Positions 1-5,417 are shown, counted from the first letter of the stretch. The stretch is 6,712 nucleotides of DNA from JBHPFQ01 sp042571625 (GCA_042571625.1 JBHPFQ010000026.1:1-6712); one strand, 5' to 3'. Numbers and translations are program-made. The notes: a model not told the origin generated them from the letters alone.

Positions 1-69
1 GAAAAATATGATATAGTAAAAATAAAATAAAGCGACGAATTTAAAAAAGCATTTATTGCATTTTAAAAT

Positions 70-543
70 ATGATATCTTCTAAAAATAATAAAAAAATAT
101 TGCTTGTTGAAGATGATTCTATATTAGCTAGTCTGTATAAGAGTATTCTTAAAATGAAAGGATATGAAGTTATACTGGCTTTTGATGGTGAAAATGCTTT
201 ATCTTTGTTAAATTCAATGGAAATAAAGCCAATATTGATCCTGTTAGATCTTTTGTTGCCTAAAATTAATGGTTTTGATGTATTAAAAGATATTAAAAAA
301 ACTTCTATTTTAAAAAACATACCAGTAGTTATTTTAACTAATTTATCTGAGAGAAAAGACGCTGAAAGAACGCTTGAGTTTGGAGCGGTTCTTTATTTGA
401 TTAAAAGTCGATATACTCCTATGGAAATCGTGGAAAAAGTGGAGGAAATTTTATTCGCGGCATGTAAAGAAGAAAAATGTCTTCCAAAAGTTAAAATTAT
501 AACAAAGGATATTATTAATAGCAAAAAAGTAATATTATTTTAA
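70..543 (+). CDS. Receiver-only response regulator (CheY-like), first of three
   Basis: This 157-residue cytoplasmic protein is a single phosphoacceptor receiver domain (about residues 8-130). Visible family residues are the acidic cluster E14-D15-D16 after strand 1, phosphoacceptor D60 in LLDLLLP, the switch threonine T90 in VILTN, and K112 in YLIKS. The domain should be phosphorylated by a histidine kinase and signal by protein contact, because no output domain follows. A tail of about 25 residues (from about 131) contains CKEEKC and is basic; I do not recognise it. The ATG at 70 places strand 1 at the usual distance from the N terminus. No Shine-Dalgarno sequence precedes it. The gene ends one base before the membrane sensor at 545, so the two are probably co-transcribed and translationally coupled. 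The LTNL...GAV.YL.KS.Y.P segment is shared with the regulator at 2213-2692, suggesting paralogy. The receiver assignment is very secure; its partner kinase is not shown. Confidence 0.95.
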   Translation: MISSKNNKKILLVEDDSILASLYKSILKMKGYEVILAFDGENALSLLNSMEIKPILILLDLLLPKINGFDVLKDIKKTSILKNIPVVILTNLSERKDAERTLEFGAVLYLIKSRYTPMEIVEKVEEILFAACKEEKCLPKVKIITKDIINSKKVILF

Positions 544-544
544 T

Positions 545-2164
545 ATGTGGACACAATTTTGGGTTCAAAATATTCATTATGTAATTGAGGTTTTTGTTGC
601 TTTTGTTATGCTTATTTCCGCATGGGTCCATCTTGATGGATGGTTTATTAATCGTAAATTAAAAACGTTCTTTCGATCAATAGGATTTTTCGTTTTGATG
701 TTTTGGAGTCTTTCTAATGCAGCTCCAATTAAAATTATAGAATTTGTAAAAATTGTTAATCCAGAGAGATTTACTAATTTTTTAGGATTAATCGGTTTTG
801 GCTTTATCTTTCTGAGTTTGATTGTTGATCCTGTGCCAGTAAAGCCTGGAAAGAAGCTGCCTAAGTTTTTTTCAAAATTATGGCCCGAATCACTGGCTAT
901 TATTCCGTTTATCGGAGGAATTTTAATCAGTATTAAGGGATGGACATTGATTCTCTCAATTATTATAACTATTCTTTTTTGGCTTCATTATTCTTATGGT
1001 ATCCAAAGCGAGTGGAGATTTCTTTATCTTGGATTTTTAGTTATTAGCTTTGCTCTTGTTTTTTCTATTGCTTCTATTTGGCAAGAATCTTCAAATGTTC
1101 TTCTTGCTCGGCTTGCTGCACCGTATAGTTTTATTTGGATGCTTGAGCATGGAATTAAATTAGCTGCTGTTTTGCTTTTAGGAGTATGGGCATGGGGCTT
1201 TGTTAGGTTTAGGTTATTTTTACAGCTTTTTGCATCATTCATAGCTTTAGCATTTATTATTTTTATTATCACAACTATTACTTATTCAGGATTTCTTTTA
1301 AATAATATGCAACAAAGAACTATTGATGATTTGGAGATAAATGTAAAAACTCTTGATTATGCGCTTAATAAAATGAAAGAATCGGCTATTTTAGCTGCGC
1401 GCATTGCTTCTACTAATTCTCAAGTTAAAGAGGCAATAAATAGAAATGACAAAGATGCTCTCTTTAGCAATTTAAGTGTTCTTATGTTTGAAAATGAGAC
1501 AGATTTCATGATGGCTCTTAATACAGGCGGAGAAGTACTGATACGTGCTGAAGATAAAGAGCAATTTGGTGATAGTATGGCTGATGATCCTGTTGTTTGG
1601 AGAGCTCTTGACGGAAAAGCTGTTGTTACAATCTTTTCAGAAGAAGGAGTGACCATACCAAAAGTTTCCATTAAAGCATCAAGTCCTATTATTGATGCTT
1701 CAAAAACAGGAGAGCCAGAAATTATTGGAGCTGTAGTTACAGGATATTTACTTGATCTTGCTTTTGTTGATGGTATTAAAAATATTACAGGTCTTGATGT
1801 AATGGTTTTTGCTGATAATACTATTTCAGCCACTACATTTGCTTCGCCAGAAAGCCAGATTAGAATGATTGGCGTTAAGGAATCTGATGATAATGTTTTA
1901 GATACTGTTCTTAAAAAGGGTAATAATTTTACAGGCACAGTTTCAATTTTTAATCGTTCATTTCTTGCTGCATATATTCCACTTCAGGATGTTGAGGAGA
2001 CAACTATTGGAATGTTATTCACGGGAAAATCAAAAGGTTCAATTCTTGATGTAGCTAGTGAAACAATGCAGGTTACTTTCCTAATTTCAATCCTTTTAAT
2101 GATATTTTCAATATTGCCTTTATGGTGGCTAGCAAGATTTATCTCCTATAATCAGAATATATAG
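545..2164 (+). CDS. Nine-helix membrane sensor with extracytoplasmic Cache-type domain, no output domain
   Basis: This 539-residue integral membrane protein has hydrophobic segments near residues 9-30, 43-60, 77-97, 116-130, 133-150, 157-178, 203-220, 225-252 and 509-531. Basic loops (RKLK near 37, KPGKK near 100, RFR near 221) predict an outside N terminus and an inside C terminus. Residues about 253-508 face outside and resemble the Cache_3-Cache_2 type of ligand-sensing domain: a long helix with NNMQQRTIDDLE, then GEVLIR, IIGAVVTGYLLD, ITGLDVMVF, AAYIPLQD and TIGMLFTG. Such domains normally feed HAMP plus kinase, GGDEF or chemoreceptor modules. Here the protein stops about eight residues after the last helix with ARFISYNQNI, which looks like the first residues of a HAMP linker. 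No in-frame continuation exists before the terminator 12 bases on. I do not recognise the seven-helix N-terminal region. It sits one base after a receiver gene, so a role in two-component signalling is likely. The ligand is unknown. The Cache assignment is from motif memory and moderately sure. Confidence 0.85.
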   Translation: MWTQFWVQNIHYVIEVFVAFVMLISAWVHLDGWFINRKLKTFFRSIGFFVLMFWSLSNAAPIKIIEFVKIVNPERFTNFLGLIGFGFIFLSLIVDPVPVKPGKKLPKFFSKLWPESLAIIPFIGGILISIKGWTLILSIIITILFWLHYSYGIQSEWRFLYLGFLVISFALVFSIASIWQESSNVLLARLAAPYSFIWMLEHGIKLAAVLLLGVWAWGFVRFRLFLQLFASFIALAFIIFIITTITYSGFLLNNMQQRTIDDLEINVKTLDYALNKMKESAILAARIASTNSQVKEAINRNDKDALFSNLSVLMFENETDFMMALNTGGEVLIRAEDKEQFGDSMADDPVVWRALDGKAVVTIFSEEGVTIPKVSIKASSPIIDASKTGEPEIIGAVVTGYLLDLAFVDGIKNITGLDVMVFADNTISATTFASPESQIRMIGVKESDDNVLDTVLKKGNNFTGTVSIFNRSFLAAYIPLQDVEETTIGMLFTGKSKGSILDVASETMQVTFLISILLMIFSILPLWWLARFISYNQNI

Positions 2165-2176
2165 ATTATGCGTAAT

Positions 2177-2208
2177 AAAAAACCTCCGATATAAATCGGA
2201 GGTTTTTT
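2177..2208. terminator. Bidirectional intrinsic terminator between convergent units
   Basis: A perfect 14-bp inverted repeat (2177-2190 with 2195-2208) encloses the loop ATAA. The core CCTCCGAT/ATCGGAGG is flanked by an A-run on one side and a T-run on the other, so either strand gives a hairpin followed by U residues. It lies 12 bases after the sensor stop codon and five bases beyond the stop of the minus-strand regulator, so it can end transcription from both directions. Confidence 0.93.
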
Positions 2209-2212
2209 ATTA

Positions 2213-2692
2213 TTATTTCTTCTTTTGTATTTCTTCTTCAGATTTAATCTTAGTTGTTTTTTCTAATACTCGCTTACCTGCTTCAGGAGAAGCAGCTTTT
2301 GGAATCTCTTTAGAATGTGTATATCCTCTTAATACTTCTTTAACTTTCATAATTACTTCATCTGGTCTATAAGCTGATTTTACTAAGTATGCAACAGCTC
2401 CAAGTTCAAGCCCTCGTTCAATATCTGTTTGGGATCCGCCTAAATTAGTCAAAATAATAATAGGAGTATCTGATATCGCAGGATCTGATTTTACTCTTTC
2501 TAGAACTTGTAGGCCATTTAATTTTGGCATCATAATATCTAAAAGGACTATATCGGGTTGGAATGATCTAATTTTAACAAGCCCATCTTCGCCATTAACA
2601 GCTACCTTTACTTCATTATTATCATTAATGAGCTTTCTTTGGTACATTCTAACCATTAATGGGTCATCTTCTATAAGTAATATTTTAGCCAT
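2213..2692 (-). CDS. Receiver-only response regulator (CheY-like), second of three
   Basis: This 159-residue protein has a receiver domain at about residues 2-122. It shows acidic residues E8-D9-D10, phosphoacceptor D52 in LLDIMMP, switch T82 in IILTN and K105 in YLVKS, so it has the complete phosphorylation site. From about residue 124 to the end is a lysine- and glutamate-rich tail (ending EEEIQKKK) that looks disordered and has no recognisable effector fold. The gene is the last of the minus-strand signalling group, 82 bases after the histidine kinase. No terminator is seen between them, so read-through is possible, but a TATAAT box of its own lies 23 bases before the ATG. No Shine-Dalgarno sequence precedes the start. 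It closely resembles the regulator at 70-543 in the ILTNL...LELGAVAYLVKS segment. It probably receives phosphate from the neighbouring kinase; that pairing is inferred from position. Confidence 0.95.
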   Translation of the reverse strand: MAKILLIEDDPLMVRMYQRKLINDNNEVKVAVNGEDGLVKIRSFQPDIVLLDIMMPKLNGLQVLERVKSDPAISDTPIIILTNLGGSQTDIERGLELGAVAYLVKSAYRPDEVIMKVKEVLRGYTHSKEIPKAASPEAGKRVLEKTTKIKSEEEIQKKK

Positions 2693-2715
2693 AAGATTTT
2701 AGTTTATTTAAATAT

Positions 2716-2745
2716 ATTATACTTCTTAATTATTAACAAACACAA
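2716..2745 (-). promoter_or_regulatory. Putative promoter of the 2213-2692 response regulator
   Basis: Read on the minus strand, a perfect -10 hexamer TATAAT (2716-2721) lies 18 bases downstream of a weak -35 TTGTGT (2740-2745; three matches to TTGACA). Transcription would start near 2709, leaving an untranslated leader of about 16 bases without a Shine-Dalgarno sequence. The -10 is convincing; the -35 is not. Confidence 0.5.
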
Positions 2746-2751
2746 GGAAAG

Positions 2752-2760
2752 TTATCCACA
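2752..2760 (+). promoter_or_regulatory. Single consensus DnaA box
   Basis: TTATCCACA is an exact match to the strict DnaA box. It lies in the 82-base gap between the kinase and the second regulator, seven bases upstream of the proposed -35 of the latter. Only one perfect copy is present and no replication gene is nearby, so this is not evidence for an origin. It could be a DnaA-responsive operator or DnaA titration site, or a chance match in AT-rich DNA. Confidence 0.3.
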
Positions 2761-2774
2761 TTTTAATTTATTAG

Positions 2775-3545
2775 CTATTTAGCATATTTGGAATCTACGC
2801 GAGGAAGCTCAAATGAAAATGTGGATCCCTTTCCTATACCAGGAGATTCAGCCCAAATTTTTCCTCCTAATTTCTTAACAAGATTTGATGCGATATTAAG
2901 ACCTAGTCCAGTTCCTTTTATATTTCCAACAATACCTGTGTCAATTTGAGGGAATCTTTTGAAAAGTTTGTTTTGATCCTCTTTGTTAATTCCAATTCCT
3001 GTATCTTTAATTGAAATTAATATTGAATCTTTTTTAGCACTAGCGCTAATCGTGATTGAGCCATTTTTTGGCGTAAATTTTAAGGAGTTTCCTATAAGAT
3101 TATCAATGATTTGGAAAATTCTTGCGCGATCTGAGAGAATATCTGGAATTTTTGAAGGATGTTCAATATTGATAGTTATATTTTTTTCTTTAGCAATTAT
3201 AGCAAACTCTTTTTTAATTTTTTTAAGAAGAGCGATAACATCAATATTTTCTAATCTGAATTCTATACGACTGGTTTCTATGCGAGAAATATCAAGCATA
3301 TCATTTACAAGTTTTGTTAATCGATCAGCTCCTAAAAGCGCGTCTCCAAGATATTCTTTTGTTTTTTTAGGGATTTCTCCTGTTTCCCCTTTTAATATCA
3401 TATCCAAATTTCCACGTATAACATCAAGAGGAGTGCGAAGTTCGTGATTAGTTACACGAATAAATTCGTCTTTGGATTTGGATGACTCTTGGAGATTTTT
3501 AATTTGCGATTTAAGACTTGAAATTTGTTCTTGTTCAGTAGTCAT
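2775..3545 (-). CDS. Soluble histidine kinase (HisKA plus HATPase_c), no sensor domain
   Basis: This 256-residue protein is a bare kinase core. A short coiled coil (about residues 4-25) leads into the HisKA dimerisation domain with phosphoacceptor H34 in NHELRTPL. The HATPase_c domain (about 138-250) shows the N box DNLIGNS (N149, N153), G1 box DTGIGI (D181, G183, G185), F box LFKRF (195-198) and G2 box KGTGLGL (211-215). All catalytic motifs are intact, so it should autophosphorylate and pass phosphate to receivers. It has no membrane helix, PAS, GAF or HAMP domain, so its input must come through another protein. The start ATG lies inside the end of the preceding regulator gene: the sequence ATGACTACTGA holds both its start and that gene's stop. 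This 11-base overlap indicates translational coupling, and the regulator at 3535-3954 is the natural partner. The membrane sensor at 545-2164, which lacks a transmitter, is a possible input partner by proximity only. Confidence 0.96.
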   Translation of the reverse strand: MTTEQEQISSLKSQIKNLQESSKSKDEFIRVTNHELRTPLDVIRGNLDMILKGETGEIPKKTKEYLGDALLGADRLTKLVNDMLDISRIETSRIEFRLENIDVIALLKKIKKEFAIIAKEKNITINIEHPSKIPDILSDRARIFQIIDNLIGNSLKFTPKNGSITISASAKKDSILISIKDTGIGINKEDQNKLFKRFPQIDTGIVGNIKGTGLGLNIASNLVKKLGGKIWAESPGIGKGSTFSFELPRVDSKYAK

Positions 3546-3954
3546 TATCTTGCTTTACTTTAATTTTTGATTTTGCTAGATGGAATTTTACTTTATCAAC
3601 AACTTGTTTTAAAGAAAAATCTGTTTTTATTAAATAATCTATAGCGCCAAGTTCCTTGCCTTTTTGGATATCTGTTTTTTGGCCGAGAAAGGATAAGATA
3701 ATAACAGGAATTTTTCTTAATTGATCATTCATTTTTAATTCTTTCAGTACTTCAAAGCCGTTTTTATTCGGAAGAATCAAATCAAGTAAAATTAAATCTG
3801 GATTTTCTGCTTTTGCTTTTTCTAATCCTTCATTTCCATCAAGAGCTGTAACGATTTCAAGATTTTCTTGCTCCAAGCTGTCTTTGTAAGCACGAACAAT
3901 AAATTCATCATCTTCTATTAAAAGTATTTTTGGCTTTTTATTTTCTTTGTTCAT
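3535..3954 (-). CDS. Receiver-only response regulator (CheY-like), third of three
   Basis: This 139-residue protein is a receiver domain (about residues 8-125) with no effector. It has acidic residues E14-D15-D16, phosphoacceptor D58 in LLDLILP, a serine rather than threonine at the switch position (S88 in VIILSF, a common and functional alternative) and K110 in YLIKT. The short tail KSKIKVKQDNDY is basic. It is the first gene of the minus-strand signalling operon and overlaps the kinase gene by 11 bases, ending in TGA within that gene's start region. The next methionine is residue 75, so ATG at 3954 is the only ATG that preserves the fold. A TATAAT box ends six bases before this ATG, so the mRNA probably starts at or next to the start codon. 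It is more diverged from the other two receivers than they are from each other. It is probably the direct partner of the kinase, as inferred from the overlap. Confidence 0.95.
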   Translation of the reverse strand: MNKENKKPKILLIEDDEFIVRAYKDSLEQENLEIVTALDGNEGLEKAKAENPDLILLDLILPNKNGFEVLKELKMNDQLRKIPVIILSFLGQKTDIQKGKELGAIDYLIKTDFSLKQVVDKVKFHLAKSKIKVKQDNDY

Positions 3955-3960
3955 AAGACC

Positions 3961-3988
3961 ATTATATCATGTGTAAAAAAAATAGCAA
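3961..3988 (-). promoter_or_regulatory. Promoter of the regulator-kinase operon, predicted leaderless
   Basis: On the minus strand, TTGCTA (3983-3988; four of six matches) is followed after 16 bases by a perfect TATAAT (3961-3966). Only GGTCTT separates the -10 from the ATG at 3954. With the usual 6-8 bases from -10 to start site, transcription begins at or beside the start codon. Confidence 0.65.
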
Positions 3989-4015
3989 ACACCTGGACAT
4001 GGCTGGTATAAATCA

Positions 4016-4042
4016 TTGACCTATAACAGAAAGAATTATAAG
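4016..4042 (+). promoter_or_regulatory. Promoter of tRNA-Gly
   Basis: TTGACC (4016-4021; five of six matches) and TATAAG (4037-4042; five of six) are 15 bases apart, a short but usable spacing. An alternative -10, GATAAT (4042-4047), would need 20 bases. Transcription would start near 4049, a few bases before the mature tRNA 5' end at 4057. Confidence 0.55.
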
Positions 4043-4056
4043 ATAATAATTGAATC

Positions 4057-4128
4057 GCGGGTATCGTATAGCGGTTATTATCTCAGTTTTCCAAACTGAT
4101 GACGGGGGTTCGACTCCCCCTACCCGCT
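4057..4128 (+). tRNA. tRNA-Gly (anticodon UCC)
   Basis: This 72-base tRNA folds fully. Acceptor GCGGGTA (4057-4063) pairs with TACCCGC (4121-4127), with discriminator T at 4128. The anticodon stem TCAGT/ACTGA (4083-4087, 4095-4099) encloses TTTCCAA, placing the anticodon TCC at 4090-4092. The T stem GGGGG/CCCCC (4104-4108, 4116-4120) encloses TTCGACT. The layout matches bacterial tRNA-Gly(UCC), including the U discriminator. It reads GGA and by wobble GGG. CCA is not encoded here: the next bases are CAA, so the end must be added after processing. Its promoter lies just upstream, and the transcript should run through the hairpin tail to the terminator at 4201-4238. An exact copy of its last 17 bases plus the next base recurs 66 bases downstream. 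Confidence 0.97.
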
Positions 4129-4195
4129 CAAGTAATTTTGGGTTCTCACCCTCACGGGTGACCACCCGTTAGGGTGGGACTCCCCCTACCCGCTC
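4112..4195 (+). repeat. 18-base direct repeat of the tRNA-Gly 3' end
   Basis: GACTCCCCCTACCCGCTC occurs at 4112-4129, inside and just after the tRNA, and again at 4178-4195. It covers part of the T loop, the 3' strand of the T stem, the 3' strand of the acceptor stem and the discriminator. The second copy is followed by CA, so it reads CGCT-CCA, a complete tRNA 3' terminus, whereas the first copy is not. Short duplications of a tRNA 3' end are typical of integrase attachment sites. Here the copies are too close to enclose an element, and no integrase gene is present, so an excision scar or a processing element is also possible. Confidence 0.85.
4146..4177 (+). other. Tandem GC-rich hairpins in the tRNA-Gly trailer
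   Basis: Two perfect 6-bp hairpins stand back to back: TCACCC-TCAC-GGGTGA (4146-4161) and CCACCC-GTTA-GGGTGG (4162-4177). Their arms are related, so other pairings are possible: CGGGTG (4155-4160) is the exact complement of CACCCG (4163-4168), and CACCC of the first can pair with GGGTG of the second. This stretch is far richer in G+C than its surroundings and should be transcribed as the tRNA trailer. No T-run follows, so neither hairpin is itself a terminator. Its function is unknown. Confidence 0.75.
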
Positions 4196-4200
4196 CAGAA

Positions 4201-4238
4201 TTAAAAAAATTACGTAATCTGTTACGTAATTTTTTTAA
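4201..4238. terminator. Bidirectional terminator between tRNA-Gly and the HU gene
   Basis: A perfect 17-bp inverted repeat, TTAAAAAAATTACGTAA (4201-4217) with its complement at 4222-4238, encloses the loop TCTG. The A-run and T-run flanks allow termination on both strands. It ends the tRNA transcript and, from the other side, lies 21 bases past the HU stop codon. The core is TTACGTAA and contains few G-C pairs, so the length of the stem must provide its strength. Confidence 0.88.
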
Positions 4239-4259
4239 TAAAATTAGATTTCTAAATTC

Positions 4260-4529
4260 TTATTTTACAGCGTCTTTTAGAGATTTACCTGCTTTGAATT
4301 TAGGAACTGTTGTTGCTGCAATTTTAATTTTTTCTCCTGTGCGAGGATTAACTCCTTGTCTGGCTTTTCTTTTTGAAACGCTAAAAACTCCAAAACCAGT
4401 TAAGGCAACTTTATCGCCTTTTGATAATGCTTGAGTAATACTGTCAAAAACTGCTGCAACTGCTTCGCTAGCTTCTTTTTTAGAACAGCATCCTTTAGCT
4501 ACGGATTCGATTAATTCGTCTTTTGTCAT
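4260..4529 (-). CDS. hup: HU/IHF-family DNA-binding protein
   Basis: This 89-residue protein has the length and order of a complete HU monomer. An N-terminal helical dimerisation part (about 3-38, MTKDELIESVA then SKKEASEAV) precedes the beta saddle with GFGVFSV (45-51). The DNA-contacting arm carries KRKARQGVNPRTGEKI (53-68), including the conserved proline P62 that inserts between base pairs. The closing segment is VPKFKAGKSLKDAV. HU dimers bend and compact DNA without strong sequence preference. A cysteine pair, C14-C15, in the loop after helix 1 is unusual for HU, which generally lacks cysteine. The gene lies 99 bases after ymdB on the same strand with no clear terminator between, so it could be co-transcribed, but a TATAAT box upstream suggests its own promoter. 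No Shine-Dalgarno sequence precedes the ATG. Whether this is HU proper or an IHF-like paralogue cannot be decided here; HU is more likely. Confidence 0.96.
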   Translation of the reverse strand: MTKDELIESVAKGCCSKKEASEAVAAVFDSITQALSKGDKVALTGFGVFSVSKRKARQGVNPRTGEKIKIAATTVPKFKAGKSLKDAVK

Positions 4530-4587
4530 ATATTGTTAAAATTATTAATTATTAATATATTGATAGATCGACCTTTTGAAGATAATT

Positions 4588-4593
4588 ATTATA
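4588..4593 (-). promoter_or_regulatory. Possible -10 box for the HU gene
   Basis: A perfect minus-strand TATAAT lies about 58 bases before the HU start codon and would give a leader of about 50 bases. No acceptable -35 is found at 15-19 bases; TTGATA at 4615-4620 is 21 bases away. AT-rich DNA yields such hexamers by chance. Confidence 0.3.
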
Positions 4594-4628
4594 AAGTTAT
4601 CAACAAGCGCATTTTATCAAGGTTTTTT

Positions 4629-5414
4629 CTAAAGAGCAATAGTCTTTTGTAATTGTTTAATTTCTTTTGTTTTTCCATTTTTGTTGTTTTCTAGTAGGAC
4701 GGCATTAACTATTACTGGGCCTTGGGCTATTTCAAATTTTGTTTTAATCTGTGTAAGAAATCTCTTGATAGCTATATCTTTGTCCATTCCGAGGCTTGAA
4801 TCTTTAGATCCAACCATTCCTACATCAGAAATATAAGCAGTCCCATTTGTTAATATGCGGGCATCAGCTGTTGGAATATGCGTATGCGTTCCTAAGACAG
4901 CTGAAACTCGGCCGTCTAAATGCCAGCCCATGCAAACTTTTTCAGAAGTTGCTTCGGCATGAAAATCAACAATTATAATATTTGCTTCATCTTTTATTTG
5001 TTCAAGTATTTCATTGGCTTTTGTAAAAGGATTGTCATATTGTTCGCTCATGTATGTCTGGCCAATTAAATTTATAATTATAACTTTTTTAGAGCCGATT
5101 TCAAGAATATAATATCCACTTCCAGGAGTGTCGCTTGGATAATTAGCAGGTCTAATTATATGATTTTTCTTATTTTCCAATAAAGATATTGTTTCTTTTT
5201 GGTCAAAAGAATGGTCGCCTAAGGTAATTAAATCTACGCCTATTGATAATATCTCGTCTAGGCATTTTTTAGTGATTCCTTTGCCATGAGAAGAATTTTC
5301 TCCATTAGCAATAATTAAATCTGGTTGATATTTGTTTTTCCACTCAGGTAGAATCTTTTTTAAAGCTTGTCTGCCTGGCCGACCTACAATATCGCCGAAG
5401 AATAGAACATTCAT
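4629..5414 (-). CDS. ymdB: YmdB-type metallophosphoesterase (TIGR00282 family)
   Basis: This 261-residue protein is full length for the family, whose Bacillus member YmdB is a di-metal phosphodiesterase acting on 2',3'-cyclic nucleotides and affecting biofilm and motility programmes. Family motifs are FGDIVGRPGR (D8), NGENSSHGKG (E39, N40), GDHSFD (67-68), DFHAEATSEK (H152) and GTHTHIPTAD (H177, H179). These supply the expected metal ligands, with one difference: position 67 is aspartate where Bacillus YmdB has asparagine (GNHTWD). The ATG lies three bases after the RNase Y stop codon, so the two are probably coupled. The rny-ymdB order is the same as in Firmicutes, which supports both assignments and a shared role in RNA turnover. 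No signal peptide or membrane helix is present, so it is cytoplasmic. No Shine-Dalgarno sequence precedes it, and no hairpin terminator follows before the HU gene. The family call is very secure; the physiological substrate in this organism is unknown. Confidence 0.96.
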   Translation of the reverse strand: MNVLFFGDIVGRPGRQALKKILPEWKNKYQPDLIIANGENSSHGKGITKKCLDEILSIGVDLITLGDHSFDQKETISLLENKKNHIIRPANYPSDTPGSGYYILEIGSKKVIIINLIGQTYMSEQYDNPFTKANEILEQIKDEANIIIVDFHAEATSEKVCMGWHLDGRVSAVLGTHTHIPTADARILTNGTAYISDVGMVGSKDSSLGMDKDIAIKRFLTQIKTKFEIAQGPVIVNAVLLENNKNGKTKEIKQLQKTIAL

Positions 5415-5417
5415 ATT

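Noticed and set aside
12..17. TATAGT as a -10 box for the first response regulator
   Set aside because: Five of six matches, but any -35 lies outside the window, and it would give a leader of about 45 bases; not enough to call.
1..30. Open frame reading EKYDIVKIK then TAA, possibly the end of an upstream gene
   Set aside because: Nine codons at the window edge in AT-rich sequence cannot be told from chance.
63..320. Minus-strand open frame of 85 codons
   Set aside because: It is antisense to the first receiver gene, which has full family motifs; the translation shows no recognisable domain.
1024..1938. Two minus-strand open frames (1024-1272 and 1420-1938) inside the membrane sensor
   Set aside because: They are antisense to a coding region with clear membrane helices and Cache motifs, and their translations resemble nothing.
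2983..3447. Plus-strand open frame of 154 codons
   Set aside because: Antisense to the histidine kinase, whose H, N, G1, F and G2 boxes are all intact.
3535..3537. TGA as a sense codon (UGA recoding known in some CPR lineages)
   Set aside because: Reading through would add only a few codons before the next stop, the receiver domain is already complete, and no tRNA reading UGA is present in the window.
4131..4198. A second, degenerate tRNA gene downstream of tRNA-Gly
   Set aside because: Only the 3' end matches. No D arm, anticodon arm or 5' acceptor strand is found in the tail itself.
4174..4434. Plus-strand open frame starting in the tRNA trailer
   Set aside because: It runs through the terminator hairpin and antisense to the HU gene; no support as a protein.
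4597..4620. Two TTATCAA repeats (4597-4603, 4614-4620), the first extending to TTATCAACA, as a DnaA-box cluster
   Set aside because: The better copy has one mismatch to the strict DnaA box, the other ends in GG, and no origin-like context (dnaA, dnaN, box array) is present.
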